Positions 1-9,189 of a DNA stretch of 64,000 nt are shown one piece after another. The position numbers were made by a program, and so were the translations under genes. Under the pieces are notes generated by a model. The model worked only from the letters and a program-made list of their open reading frames with translations. It was not told where the DNA came from and did not search any database. Source of the DNA: Bradyrhizobium valentinum (lineage in GTDB: Bacteria; Pseudomonadota; Alphaproteobacteria; Rhizobiales; Xanthobacteraceae); NCBI RefSeq assembly GCF_001440405.1, contig NZ_LLXX01000033.1, positions 13,417 through 77,416 of the forward strand, written 5' to 3'. The first letter of the stretch is position 1. Each line of letters begins with the position of its first letter.

Positions 1-1
1 G

Positions 2-151
2 GACCAGGACCTGCAGGACGGCTTTCGCCTGACCGGGCTATTCCTGCTCCGCCACGTGCTGGAGCCGCGGGGGCAGGGCCATTCGGACGCCAGGGACGGC
101 TTCATCAATGCGGTGACGAGGCACCGGGCGCGAATCAGTTCAGCGGTTTGA
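2..151 (+). CDS. recO: DNA repair protein RecO, C-terminal end (partial)
   Basis: The 5' end lies outside the window; 49 codons and a TGA remain. The visible tail contains [19 protein letters not shown] followed by a short basic end, which is the typical C-terminus of alphaproteobacterial RecO. RecO helps load RecA onto SSB-coated single-stranded DNA in the RecFOR gap-repair pathway. It is followed on the same strand by parC after about 200 bp holding an inverted repeat; recO-parC is a common order in this group. Identification rests on the tail alone. Confidence 0.8.
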   Translation, partial: DQDLQDGFRLTGLFLLRHVLEPRGQGHSDARDGFINAVTRHRARISSAV

Positions 152-164
152 GCCCGCTCTCACC

Positions 165-285
165 CGTCGTCCCTGCGGAAAGCAGGGACCCATACGCCGC
201 GGCAGTCGTTTGGCACGGTGGCCCCAGCCATTTTTTGCCACAAACTCTTGTGGTTATGGGTTCCTGCGGTTCGCAGGGACGACGG
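165..285. repeat. Dispersed inverted repeat, family A, copy 1
   Basis: The left end reads CGTCGTCCCTGCGG..GCAGGGACCCATACGCCGCGG. The right end is its approximate inverse, ending TATGGGTTCCTGCGGTTCGC and then AGGGACGACGG. The arms are about 35 bp around a roughly 50 bp centre. Near-identical elements lie at 29684-29805 and 41337-41470, all intergenic. Confidence 0.75.
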
Positions 286-348
286 TGGGTGCCATCGTCG
301 CCCCATTCGGATCTTGCCCGATTCACCGCAAAAGTTTAACGCCTCCCC

Positions 349-2604
349 ATGGGAAAACGACAGCTACCGCCGGAAGAACCGGCCGAAATCCACGAGGTGA
401 TGCTGCGCGATGCGCTGGAAGAGCGCTATCTCGCCTACGCGCTCTCGACCATCATGCACCGCGCTTTGCCGGACGCCCGCGACGGGCTGAAGCCGGTGCA
501 CCGGCGCATTCTCTACGGCATGCGCCTGCTCAGGCTCGATCCGGGCACGCCGTTCAAGAAATCGGCAAAAATCGTCGGCGACGTGATGGGCTCGTTCCAT
601 CCCCACGGCGACCAGGCGATTTACGACGCCATGGTGCGTCTGGCGCAGGATTTCGCCTCGCGCTACCCGCTGGTCGACGGCCAGGGCAATTTCGGCAATA
701 TCGACGGCGATAACCCGGCTGCCTACCGCTACACCGAAGCCCGCATGACCGAGGTCGCGCGGCTGCTGCTGGAAGGCATCGACGAGGACGGCGTCGAGTT
801 CCGCCCGAACTACGACGGACAGAGCAAGGAGCCGGTGGTTCTGCCCGGCGGCTTCCCGAACCTGCTTGCCAATGGCGCGCAAGGCATCGCGGTCGGCATG
901 GCCACCTCGATCCCGCCGCACAATGTTGCCGAGCTCTGCGACGCCGCGCTGCATTTGATCGACAAGCCCGAAGCCAAGTCGAAGTCGCTGTTGAAATGGG
1001 TCAAGGGCCCGGATTTCCCGACCGGCGGCATCATCGTCGATTCCAAGGAAAGCATCGCCGAAGCCTACATGACCGGGCGCGGCTCGTTCCGCACCCGCGC
1101 CAAGTGGGTTCAGGAAGAGGGCGCCCGCGGCACGTGGGTCGTCGTCATCACCGAGATTCCGTGGCTGGTGCAGAAGTCCCGGCTGGTCGAGAAGATCGCC
1201 GAGCTGCTCAACGAGAAGAAGCTGCCGCTGGTCGGCGACGTCAGGGACGAGTCGGCGGAAGACGTTCGTCTCGTGATCGAGCCGAAATCCCGCGCGGTCG
1301 ATCCCGCGCTGATGATGGAATCGCTGTTCCGGCTCACCGAGCTCGAGAGCAAGATTTCGCTGAACCTCAACGTGCTGATCAAGGGCAAGATCCCCAAGGT
1401 GGTGGGGCTTGCGGAATGTTTGCGCGAATGGCTCGACCATTTGCGCGACGTGCTGGTGCGCCGCTCCAATTACCGCAAGACCCAGATCGAGAACCGGCTC
1501 GAAGTGCTCGGCGGTTACCTGATCGCCTATTTGAACATCGACAGGGTGATCAAGATCATCCGCACCGAGGACGAGCCGAAGCCGGCGCTGATCAAGGCGT
1601 TCAAGCTGACGGAGGTCCAGGCCGATGCCATCCTCAACATGCGCCTGCGCTCCTTGCGCAAGCTTGAGGAATTCGAAATCCGCACCGAGGACAAGAACCT
1701 TCGGGGCGAATTGAAGGGCATCAAGTCGCTGCTCGGCTCGGAAGCCGAGCAATGGTCCAAGGTCGGCGAGCAGGTCCGCAAGGTTCGCGACATTTTTGGG
1801 CCGAAGACGCCGCTCGGCAAGCGTCGCACGATGTTTGCCGACGCGCCCGAGCACGATCTCGCTGCGATCGAGGAAGCCTTTGTCGAGCGTGAGCCGTGCA
1901 CGGTGGTGATCTCCGAGAAGGGTTGGGTGCGTACGCTGAAGGGCCATGTCGAGGATATCTCGGGGCTCGCCTTCAAGACCGACGACAAGCTCGACCACGC
2001 CTTCTTCGCCGAGACCACCTCAAAACTGCTGCTGTTCGCCACCAACGGAAAGTTCTACTCGCTCGACGTCGCAAAGCTGCCGGGCGGGCGCGGTCATGGC
2101 GAGCCGATCCGCATGTTCATCGACATGGAGCAGGACGCGGCGATCGTGTCGCTGTTCGTCAACAAGGGTGAGCGAAAGTTCCTGATCGCGAGCAGCGAAG
2201 GACAGGGCTTCGTGGTCAAGGAAGAGGATTGCGTCAGCAATACCCGCAAGGGCAAGCAGGTGCTCAACGTCACCATGCCGAACGAGGCCTGCGCAATCGC
2301 GACCGTACAAGGTGATACCGTTGCCGCGATCGGCACCAACCACAAGATGGTGCTGTTCCCACTCGACCAAGTGCCTGAGATGGCCCGTGGCCGCGGCGTG
2401 CGCTTGCAGAAATATTCCAGTGCCAAGCTATCTGACGTCTCCGTGTTCGAGTTCAAGGCGGGGCTGACCTGGAAGGATTCCGCCGGCCGCGAGCAAAGCA
2501 TGAGCGCCAAGGAATTGTCCGACTGGCGCGGCAACCGCGCCGACGCCGGCCGCCTCGCGCACGGCCTGCCGAAGTCGAACAAGTTTTTGCGCGGGGTGGA
2601 GTAG
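349..2604 (+). CDS. parC: DNA topoisomerase IV subunit A
   Basis: This is the 751-residue breakage-reunion subunit of topoisomerase IV, which with ParE decatenates daughter chromosomes. The N-terminal half shows the type IIA core: [12 protein letters not shown] near residue 45, [13 protein letters not shown] near 75, and the catalytic-tyrosine segment [12 protein letters not shown] near 125. Length and a degenerate C-terminal pinwheel domain without a clear GyrA box (QRRGGKG) favour ParC over GyrA. The ATG start follows the family A repeat; upstream sequence is weakly SD-like. It probably has its own promoter or reads through from recO. Confidence 0.93.
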   Translation: MGKRQLPPEEPAEIHEVMLRDALEERYLAYALSTIMHRALPDARDGLKPVHRRILYGMRLLRLDPGTPFKKSAKIVGDVMGSFHPHGDQAIYDAMVRLAQDFASRYPLVDGQGNFGNIDGDNPAAYRYTEARMTEVARLLLEGIDEDGVEFRPNYDGQSKEPVVLPGGFPNLLANGAQGIAVGMATSIPPHNVAELCDAALHLIDKPEAKSKSLLKWVKGPDFPTGGIIVDSKESIAEAYMTGRGSFRTRAKWVQEEGARGTWVVVITEIPWLVQKSRLVEKIAELLNEKKLPLVGDVRDESAEDVRLVIEPKSRAVDPALMMESLFRLTELESKISLNLNVLIKGKIPKVVGLAECLREWLDHLRDVLVRRSNYRKTQIENRLEVLGGYLIAYLNIDRVIKIIRTEDEPKPALIKAFKLTEVQADAILNMRLRSLRKLEEFEIRTEDKNLRGELKGIKSLLGSEAEQWSKVGEQVRKVRDIFGPKTPLGKRRTMFADAPEHDLAAIEEAFVEREPCTVVISEKGWVRTLKGHVEDISGLAFKTDDKLDHAFFAETTSKLLLFATNGKFYSLDVAKLPGGRGHGEPIRMFIDMEQDAAIVSLFVNKGERKFLIASSEGQGFVVKEEDCVSNTRKGKQVLNVTMPNEACAIATVQGDTVAAIGTNHKMVLFPLDQVPEMARGRGVRLQKYSSAKLSDVSVFEFKAGLTWKDSAGREQSMSAKELSDWRGNRADAGRLAHGLPKSNKFLRGVE

Positions 2605-2647
2605 GACGAGAATGTAGGGTGGGCAAAGGCGCCCATCGATTCTGCTA

Positions 2648-2788
2648 GACCTCATCCTGAGGAGCCGCGCAGCGGCGTCTCAAAGGATGAATGGCACCAG
2701 CGGGGCCTCGTGGTTCGAGACGGCGCGGAGCCTGTCATCGGGCCGCGCTGCGCGCGGACCCGTTGGCGCCTCCTCACCATGAGGGTTT
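2648..2788. repeat. Dispersed inverted repeat, family C, copy 1
   Basis: The element starts CCTCATCCTGAGGAGC..GCGTCTCAAAGGATGA and ends with the reverse-sense arm CTCCTCACCATGAGG. A related element is at 31573-31676. It fills most of the gap between parC and the cation exporter. Just before it, at 2613-2638, is a short half-copy of a GTAGGGTGGGC..GCCCATC element related to family B. Confidence 0.65.
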
Positions 2789-2880
2789 AATAGTTGCTAC
2801 GATTCCCGACTGTAATAGTATTCGAAATTTCCCGCGCTATATAAATCGCCGTCGAACCATCGAGACGACGGTTGCCAGGA

Positions 2881-3828
2881 ATGGCGCACGATCACGCTCA
2901 CCACGATCATTCCCACGCGCATGATCATTCCCATGGTCACGCCGGCCACAGCCACGCGCCCGATAATTTCGGCTGGGCGTTCGCCATAGGCGCGGCGCTC
3001 AACACGGCCTTCGTCATTGCCGAGTTGATCTTCGGCTACGCCGCCAATTCGCTCGCCCTGATTTCCGACGCTGTCCACAATCTCTCCGACGTGATCGCGC
3101 TGCTGTTGGCGTGGGGTGCGGCGTGGCTGGCGCAGAAGGGGCCGACGCAGCGGCATACTTACGGCTATCGCCGCGCCTCGATCCTAGCGGCGCTGTTCAA
3201 TGCCGGCCTGCTGCTGGTGGCGGTCGGCGGCATTGTCGTCGAGGCGGTCGACCGCCTTTACAGCCCCGCGCCGGTTGCGGGCTGGACGGTCGTGATGGTT
3301 GCAGCGCTGGGCGTCGCCATCAACGGCTTCACCGCGCTGTTGTTCATGCGCGGCCGCCACGGCGACCTCAATATTCGCGGCGCCTATCTGCACATGGCGG
3401 CGGATGCAGGCGTTTCGCTCGGCGTGGTGGTTGCGGCGCTCATCATCATGCTGACGGGATGGCTGTGGCTCGATCCCGCGATCAGCCTCGTCATTGCGGC
3501 CGTGGTGTTCTGGAGCGGATGGGGGCTGGCGCGCGACAGTGTCAATCTCGCGCTCGACGGCGTGCCGCGCGGCATCGAGCTTGCGAAAGTGCGGGACTAC
3601 CTTGCCGGGCTGGAAGGTGTCTCGGAGGTGCACGATTTGCACATCTGGGCCATGAGCACCAACGAGACCGCGCTGACCGCGCATCTGGTGCGGCCCGGCG
3701 GCACCGACGATGCCTTTCTGCACGGCGTCTGTGAGGAACTCTCGCGCCGTTTCAACATCCACCATTCCACGTTGCAGATTGAGGTCGATGCCGCCGTCTG
3801 CAAGCTTGCACCGGCCGAGCGGGTGTAG
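2881..3828 (+). CDS. CDF-family divalent cation efflux protein (CzcD/ZitB type)
   Basis: This 315-residue inner-membrane antiporter probably exports Zn, Co or Cd in exchange for protons. It opens with a metal-binding His-rich stretch (roughly residues 2-25, repeated HDH and HSH). Six hydrophobic segments follow, with the CDF motif SLALISDAVHNLSDV near residue 60 (the D/H metal site) and a second HMAADAGVSLG pattern near 170. A cytoplasmic ferredoxin-like C-terminal domain holds VHDLHIWAMS. An in-frame TTG nine bases upstream (2872) is an alternative start. It is convergent with chrA. The metal cannot be read from sequence alone. Confidence 0.9.
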   Translation: MAHDHAHHDHSHAHDHSHGHAGHSHAPDNFGWAFAIGAALNTAFVIAELIFGYAANSLALISDAVHNLSDVIALLLAWGAAWLAQKGPTQRHTYGYRRASILAALFNAGLLLVAVGGIVVEAVDRLYSPAPVAGWTVVMVAALGVAINGFTALLFMRGRHGDLNIRGAYLHMAADAGVSLGVVVAALIIMLTGWLWLDPAISLVIAAVVFWSGWGLARDSVNLALDGVPRGIELAKVRDYLAGLEGVSEVHDLHIWAMSTNETALTAHLVRPGGTDDAFLHGVCEELSRRFNIHHSTLQIEVDAAVCKLAPAERV

Positions 3829-3832
3829 GGAT

Positions 3833-3868
3833 GTAGGATGGGTATCGCTTCGCTCCACCCATCCTACA
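3833..3868. repeat. Family B hairpin between convergent genes
   Basis: GTAGGATGGGT and ACCCATCCTAC form a perfect 11-bp stem around a 14-nt loop. It lies between the convergent ends of the CDF gene and chrA, so it could act as a bidirectional transcript-end hairpin. The same arms occur in larger elements at 6222-6305 and 40526-40613. Confidence 0.7.
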
Positions 3869-3873
3869 AGGAC

Positions 3874-5277
3874 TCAAGCCCAACCCATAAACCGCAGCGC
3901 GACGCCCGCCGCGCACGATCCCGCCAGTACCCAGAGCATCCCGATGTTGAGGCGGAAGATCGCCGTTGCCGCGGCAGCCGCCAGCACGAATGCTGCGATA
4001 TCGAGGCTTCCCCACACCGGCATGTCGAACGACAGCCCGAATGAGCGAACCGGAATGGTTTGCCGGAACAGCGTGTGCAATCCGAACCAGATCGAGAGGT
4101 TCAGGATCACGCCGACCACGGCTGCGGTGATCGCGGACAGCGCGCCAGCAAGCCCCTTGTTGCCGCGCAGCGTCTCGATGTAGGGCGCGCCGAGGAAGAT
4201 CCAGAGGAAGCAGGGGATGAACGTGACCCAGGTCGCCAGCAATCCGCCAAGCGTCGCCGCGACCATTGGTGACAGCGCGCCGGGATCGCGATAGGCGGCC
4301 ATGAAGCCGACGAACTGTAGCACCATGATCAGCGGGCCCGGCGTGGTCTCGGCCATGCCGAGGCCGTCGAGCATCTCGCGCGGCTCCAGCCAGTGATAAT
4401 GCTCGACTGCCTGCTGCGCGACATAGGCCAGCACCGCATAGGCGCCGCCGAACGTCACCATCGCCATCTTGGAAAAGAACAGCGCGATCTGGCTGAACAC
4501 ATTGGCTTGCCCGAGCCCGATCAGGAGCGCCGCGACCGGCACCGCCCAGAGCAGCAACCACACCGAGCTGACGCGCAGTGCACGGCCAACGCTCGGGCGA
4601 ACGTGATCGGGCAATTCCTCGCCTAGCTGGCTGTCGACGGCTGCCGTCTTCTTGCCGCCGCCGCCGTGCTCTACGGCGGCGAATTCCGGCCGTCCGCTGC
4701 GCGCACCGAAATAGCCGATCAGACCGGCCGCAATGATAATGATCGGGAAGGGGACGTTGAAAAAGAAGATGGCGACGAAGGCGATGGCGGCAAGCGCGAT
4801 CATCACCCGGTTGCGCAGCGCGCGCTTGCCGACGCGGACCACGGCGTGGACCACGATCGCGAGCACCGCGGCCTTCAGCCCGAAGAACACCGCCTCGACG
4901 AAGCCGACATTGCCGTAGGCCGCGTAGATGTAGCTCAAGGCCATGATGGCGATGATGCCGGGCAGGATGAACAGGCCGCCCGCCATGATGCCGCCGGCGG
5001 TCCGGTGCAACAGCCACCCGATATAGGTCGCGAGCTGCTGCGCCTCCGGGCCCGGCAGCAGCATGCAATAGTTCAGCGCATGCAAAAACCGGCTTTCTGA
5101 GATCCAATTCTTTTCCTCGACCAGGATGCGGTGCATGACCGCGATCTGCCCGGCCGGGCCGCCGAAGCTGAGCACGGCGACCCGCAGCCAGACCCGGAAG
5201 GCTTCGCCGAAGCTGATGCCGTGACCGAGGTCACGGCTTGCGCCGGCCTCGGTCGTCTTGCCCATGGTGGCATCCAT
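3874..5277 (-). CDS. chrA: Chromate transporter ChrA (CHR family)
   Basis: This 467-residue bidomain CHR-family membrane protein lowers cytoplasmic chromate by proton-coupled efflux. Two homologous halves are visible. The N half starts near FRVWLRVAVLSFGGPAGQIA with the conserved GGP and LLPGPEAQQLATYIGW. The C half has the partner motifs VTFGGAYAVLAYVAQ and ETTPGPLIMVLQFVGFMA. The start is the ATG at 5277, which overlaps the TAA of the upstream ChrB-like gene as TAATG and indicates translational coupling. The gene pair is a standard chromate-resistance arrangement. It converges with the CDF exporter. Confidence 0.92.
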   Translation of the reverse strand: MDATMGKTTEAGASRDLGHGISFGEAFRVWLRVAVLSFGGPAGQIAVMHRILVEEKNWISESRFLHALNYCMLLPGPEAQQLATYIGWLLHRTAGGIMAGGLFILPGIIAIMALSYIYAAYGNVGFVEAVFFGLKAAVLAIVVHAVVRVGKRALRNRVMIALAAIAFVAIFFFNVPFPIIIIAAGLIGYFGARSGRPEFAAVEHGGGGKKTAAVDSQLGEELPDHVRPSVGRALRVSSVWLLLWAVPVAALLIGLGQANVFSQIALFFSKMAMVTFGGAYAVLAYVAQQAVEHYHWLEPREMLDGLGMAETTPGPLIMVLQFVGFMAAYRDPGALSPMVAATLGGLLATWVTFIPCFLWIFLGAPYIETLRGNKGLAGALSAITAAVVGVILNLSIWFGLHTLFRQTIPVRSFGLSFDMPVWGSLDIAAFVLAAAAATAIFRLNIGMLWVLAGSCAAGVALRFMGWA

Positions 5278-6095
5278 TACGGCTTCGCCTTGTTGGTGGG
5301 CCAATTATGCGTCTCGCCTGTTGCATCGCGACACCAGCGGTAGAACGCGTCGTACAGCGTCATGCCGGCCTCCAACTGCTCGAGATCATCGTCGAACATG
5401 CGCGACAGGCCGAGGGAAGCGGCGAGCAGTCCAGGCGCTTCCGGCGACAAATCAAGCCGTCCGGTGTCGGCGCCGCGCACCATCGCTGCCAGCCGCAGCA
5501 GGGCTGGCGTCGCCAGACCGAATTCCTCGATCATGACGTCGAAGGTGCAGAGTTCGCCGCGATGACTCCAGAACACGTTCTCGACATCGAAGGGCGCGGC
5601 GTTGAAGCGTTCGCCGACCGCGAGCACTTCCGCGGGCGTGACGAACAGGAACACCGCATTCGGATCGACAAAGCGGCGGATCAGCCAGGGGCAGGCGATG
5701 CGGTCGATCTTTGGCCGCGCCCGCGTCACCCACACCGTGCGGTCCTGCGCGTCGCGCGCCGGGACTTTCGACGCCGGCACTAGCGGCAGTTTTGCCGCCT
5801 TCCAGCCTTCAAAACCGCCCTCCAGCGCTTCGGCCGAGACGTGGAGATGCCGCAGCCAGGCGGCGGTGCCCTGTGCCAGTTTCTGGCCGCGCAGGCAGAC
5901 GACGATGGCCGGGCGGCCGGAAAACTCGTCGCCCCAATCGGCGGCTTCCTCGTGGTTGCGCCTGATAGCACCGGGTATCAGCCGCGGGTCGGCGGCGAAA
6001 TCCTCATCGGTGCGAACGTCAATCAGGGCAGGCGTATTCGCCGTGCCGATCAGTTTGGAAAGCTTGTCTGGAGATATCGTGGTGTAGGATGACAT
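5277..6095 (-). CDS. Rhodanese-ChrB-like chromate resistance protein
   Basis: This 272-residue two-domain protein has an N-terminal rhodanese-like domain (about residues 10-105) with the cysteine loop VVCLRGQKLAQG. It joins a C-terminal ChrB-type domain (about 125-272) beginning WVTRARPKIDRIACPWLIRR. ChrB-type proteins sense chromate or support ChrA, but this one lacks the classic ChrB regulatory N-terminus and carries a sulfurtransferase fold instead. It is directly upstream of and coupled to chrA. A role in chromate or sulfate-analogue handling is inferred from this context. No candidate regulator gene sits beside it. Confidence 0.85.
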   Translation of the reverse strand: MSSYTTISPDKLSKLIGTANTPALIDVRTDEDFAADPRLIPGAIRRNHEEAADWGDEFSGRPAIVVCLRGQKLAQGTAAWLRHLHVSAEALEGGFEGWKAAKLPLVPASKVPARDAQDRTVWVTRARPKIDRIACPWLIRRFVDPNAVFLFVTPAEVLAVGERFNAAPFDVENVFWSHRGELCTFDVMIEEFGLATPALLRLAAMVRGADTGRLDLSPEAPGLLAASLGLSRMFDDDLEQLEAGMTLYDAFYRWCRDATGETHNWPTNKAKP

Positions 6096-6429
6096 GGCGG
6101 CGCCCTCGTAAAAAACGGGACGCGATACTTGGGCATGTCGCCTCGTGGGGAGATCGCAAAATCCCCATGCGCCGAATTAACCGCGCCGCTGCCCGGCTGT
6201 CAATCGGTTCTCGGCGAGTCTGTAGGATGGGTGGAGCGAAGCGATACCCATCATTTCGTCCATAGGAACCCATCGATGGGTATCGCTGCGCTCCACCCAT
6301 CCTACGCAAGAACGCTTGCGAAATAGCCAGTTCGGACCTAGCTTGTCCCCATCGGGGACGAAGCAGGCTCCCCGTCAGACGGTCCGCCGTCCAAGCTCTG
6401 CGCACCTCTCGACGTGTCGAGGATGGCGC
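6096..6429. other. Divergent intergenic region with family B repeat
   Basis: This 334-bp gap separates the chromate operon (leftward) from an MFS gene (rightward). It contains the family B double element at 6222-6305. The rest (6096-6221 and 6306-6418) must hold the two promoters, but I cannot place -35/-10 boxes convincingly. A GAGGA Shine-Dalgarno sits at 6419-6423. Confidence 0.5.
6222..6305. repeat. Dispersed inverted repeat, family B, two-armed copy
   Basis: The left arm is GTAGGATGGGTGGAGCGAAG and continues CGATACCCATC. The right arm is its near-perfect inverse, GATGGGTATCGCTGCGCTCC then ACCCATCCTAC. The arms are about 31 bp around a roughly 20 bp centre. A very similar element is at 40526-40613, and a single short hairpin is at 3833-3868. 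Confidence 0.8.
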
Positions 6430-7671
6430 ATGGACGCTGGGATGACCGATATCGCGACAGAACCAAAACCCTCCACCGCAAACGCGCTGATCAGGTTGCT
6501 CTATGTCGCGCGGGGCCTGCGCGGCTTCGGCGACGGTTTTGCCGTCATCATCCTGCCGGCCTATATGACCGCGCTGGGTTACGACGCGGTCGCGGTCGGC
6601 ATCGTCGCGACCGCGTCGCTGCTCGGCACGGCGCTGCTGACACTGATCACGGGCCGGATAGCGCCGCGCCATGACCTGCGCGCGCTGCTGATCGCAGGCG
6701 CAAGCCTGATGGCAGCCAGCGGCATCGCCTTTCCCGCCGTCGAGCATTTTGTGCTGATCGCGCTGGTCGCGTTCATCGGCACGATCAACGCTTCCGGCGG
6801 CGATCTCGGCGTGCTGGTGCCGCTCGAGCATACGGTGCTGGCGCACAGCGCTGCCGACGAGCGCCGCACGCAGGTGTTCGCGCGCTACAGCCTGATCGGC
6901 GCGCTCTGCACCGCGGCGGGTTCGCTCGCGGCCTCGCTGCCCGATCTCCTTGTTGCGGGCGGCAGCACGCAACTCGCGGCGTTCCGTCTGATGTTCTATG
7001 CCTATGCTGCGCTCGGCATCGCCTGTGCGGCGCTCTATCGCTATGTGCCGCACAGCCGCGGCGACGAGAAGGCGCCGCAGACGCCGCTCGGACCCTCGCG
7101 CGGCACCGTCTACAAGCTCGCCGCGCTGTTCAGCATCGATGCCTTCGCGGGCGGCTTCGTCGCGCAGTCCCTGCTGGTGCTCTGGCTGTTCGAACGCTTC
7201 GATCTCTCGCTGTCCGCAGCCGGGCTGTTTTTCTTCTGGTCGAACACGCTGAGCGCCTTCTCCTATCCGGTCGCAGCCTGGATCGCGAAGCGCATCGGCC
7301 TCGTGAACACCATGGTGTTCACGCATATTCCCTCCAGCATCTTTCTGATCCTGGCGGCGTTCTCGCCGAACCTGTATCTGGCGCTGGGGCTGTTGTTGCT
7401 GCGTTCGGCGCTGTCGCAGATGGACGTGCCGACCCGCACCTCCTACGTCATGGCGGTGGTGACGCCGGCCGAACGGCCCGCGGCCGCGAGCGTCACCGCC
7501 GTGCCGCGCAGTCTTGCATCCGCCATCAGCCCGGCGATCTCGGGCGCGCTATTGATGACATCGTTTACGGGGCTGCCGCTGGTGGTCTGCGGCACGCTCA
7601 AGATCGCCTACGACCTCGCGCTCTTGTTCTCATTCCGCCATATCAAGCCGCCGGAGGAGCAGGGGCGCTAG
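6430..7671 (+). CDS. MFS transporter
   Basis: This 413-residue protein has about 12 hydrophobic helices. It resembles uncharacterised MFS proteins of Bradyrhizobium; I cannot name a substrate. The first helix region is RGLRGFGDGFAVIILPAYM, the central loop after TM6 is charged (HSRGDEKAPQ), and the second half begins near LAALFSIDAFAGGF. I chose the ATG at 6430 because GAGGA lies six bases upstream; in-frame codons before it would add repeat-derived residues. It stands alone, divergent from the chromate genes. Confidence 0.82.
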   Translation: MDAGMTDIATEPKPSTANALIRLLYVARGLRGFGDGFAVIILPAYMTALGYDAVAVGIVATASLLGTALLTLITGRIAPRHDLRALLIAGASLMAASGIAFPAVEHFVLIALVAFIGTINASGGDLGVLVPLEHTVLAHSAADERRTQVFARYSLIGALCTAAGSLAASLPDLLVAGGSTQLAAFRLMFYAYAALGIACAALYRYVPHSRGDEKAPQTPLGPSRGTVYKLAALFSIDAFAGGFVAQSLLVLWLFERFDLSLSAAGLFFFWSNTLSAFSYPVAAWIAKRIGLVNTMVFTHIPSSIFLILAAFSPNLYLALGLLLLRSALSQMDVPTRTSYVMAVVTPAERPAAASVTAVPRSLASAISPAISGALLMTSFTGLPLVVCGTLKIAYDLALLFSFRHIKPPEEQGR

Positions 7672-7726
7672 AGCGCTCTAAGCGAAGGGGAATAGGTTCG
7701 CGTTAACACCAAGGCGGCTCGCGCGG

Positions 7727-7981
7727 TTACCAAGGCGATCGCCGTCCGTCGGGGAGGGGGTCCATTACCCGTCGCTCATCGCGAACATGCGACCATTGCG
7801 CCAGCTTGATCTCCGGAGTGTCGGGCGCGCTGGACCCTTCCGAGTGAAAGGCGAGTTTCTGGTTTGCCTGCACCTGGTATTTGGCGGCCTGCGCCAGCCA
7901 GTACCATTTCTTGTCCGGTTCGCTCAGCGCGCGCTGACGGCACTCGGCTTCCAATTCACGTAAGCGGATCGCTTCATTCAT
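7727..7981 (-). CDS. Conserved hypothetical small protein
   Basis: This 84-residue, mostly helical, charged protein begins MNEAIRLRELEAECRQRA and contains a WYWLAQAAKYQ segment. It has no membrane helix or signal peptide. I recognise the pattern from many short Bradyrhizobium proteins of unknown function (ECRQRA..KKWYWLAQA), which supports it being real. The start at 7981 is chosen by that pattern; a GTG at 8050 would add 23 residues of Gly/Pro-rich sequence with an overly close SD. Function unknown. Confidence 0.6.
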   Translation of the reverse strand: MNEAIRLRELEAECRQRALSEPDKKWYWLAQAAKYQVQANQKLAFHSEGSSAPDTPEIKLAQWSHVRDERRVMDPLPDGRRSPW

Positions 7982-8193
7982 AGCCAATTCCAGAGCCTTG
8001 AGGCTCCAACCTGCCGGAGCCTCGAAACCGCCGAAACCCGGGGTTCCCACTCCTCATGGCAAAAACTTCTTGACGGCACGCTATGCCGGTTCGAGGCAAT
8101 TGATTGAAATTTAGGAATGGATTGTCGCGATAATTGGCTGATTTGGCCGGTACCGCGTCAATCCGTTGCGATATTGCGCACGAATGCCCGCGC

Positions 8194-8925
8194 CTAGACG
8201 ACCAGCAGGGCGCCCGACACCAGAAGAAGCACCAGCACGATCTTCCGGAACGTTGCCTCGTCGAGCCGCCCGAACAGTTTCAGCCCAAGCCACGTGCCGG
8301 CGAACAAGGCCGGCAATCCGATCAGGAACAGTTTGATCACCTCCGGTGTGACCGCGCCCCGGACGCCGATCCATAAGGCGCTCATGGCGAAGATGGCAAC
8401 CGCCACCGGCTGAAACACCGTGCGCTGCACGTCCTTGGGCCAGCCGCGCAAGCCGCACCATATCGTCACCAGAATTCCGGCAAGCCCGGTAATGCCGCCG
8501 AGCACGCCGTTGAGGAAGCCGATAGCGGCATCGGCCGCGGCGCCGCCCGCTTTCACCGCGGGGATGGCCGGTCGTAGCAGCGCGTAGAGGCTGTAGAGCA
8601 CCAGGAAGGCGCCGACGCCCATGCGGACATGGGCAGGGTTTGCCCAGGTCAGGATGCCGACTCCGACGGGAACGCCGAGCGCGGCCCCGGCCACGAATGG
8701 CCAGAGCCCTCGCCAGTCCAGCGCGGCGCGCAGCTTCCAGACCGAATAGCCCTGCACGAACAGCCCGAATGCAATGATCAGCGTCGCCGTTTGCAGCGGA
8801 GTAAGGAGGTAAAGCCAGATCGCTGATACGACGAGGCCGAAGGCGAAGCCGGAGAGGCCGGCGACCAGCGCGCCGGCAAAGGTTGCGAGAAAAAACAGCG
8901 TCAGTTCGAGTGTCGTGCCATCCAT
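8194..8925 (-). CDS. Sulfite exporter TauE/SafE-family permease (TSUP)
   Basis: This 243-residue membrane protein has about eight hydrophobic helices. Duplicated TSUP-type motifs are visible: AGLSGFAFGLVVSAIWLYLL near residue 25 and IGFLNGVLGGITGLAGILVT near 140. The family moves sulfonates, sulfite or related anions; the substrate here is unknown. The ATG at 8925 has GGAG seven bases upstream, which is better than the upstream TTG at 8943. No sulfur-metabolism gene is adjacent. Confidence 0.85.
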   Translation of the reverse strand: MDGTTLELTLFFLATFAGALVAGLSGFAFGLVVSAIWLYLLTPLQTATLIIAFGLFVQGYSVWKLRAALDWRGLWPFVAGAALGVPVGVGILTWANPAHVRMGVGAFLVLYSLYALLRPAIPAVKAGGAAADAAIGFLNGVLGGITGLAGILVTIWCGLRGWPKDVQRTVFQPVAVAIFAMSALWIGVRGAVTPEVIKLFLIGLPALFAGTWLGLKLFGRLDEATFRKIVLVLLLVSGALLVV

Positions 8926-9189
8926 GTGCTCGCTCCAATCCAAAGCGAGCAGCGCTTGAATGGGATCGCCATTTCACGGGGAGGCCGCGATTTCCCCGAA
9001 AGAAGGCTACGCCCGCGGTGCCCGCTGAGCAAGAAGCAACGCGACGCTTGTTCGCGATGATCATGCTGCTGACACTTGCCGCCATTGCGCAGAAAGATTC
9101 GGAGGAAGAACATTTTTGACTCGCGCGCGATCGGCCGCGCTCATATCTCCAACGCGCATTGCAATTGATGGCGGGAAGGGTGGGCGGCG

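Noticed and set aside
364..1998. A 544-codon open frame antisense to parC
   Set aside because: High-GC coding DNA often leaves the complementary frame open. The sense frame is an unmistakable ParC, and the antisense product has low-complexity composition.
2648..2788. Possible CRISPR array from repeated short motifs across the window
   Set aside because: The repeats are isolated palindromic elements tens of kilobases apart, not regularly spaced direct repeats, and there are no cas genes.
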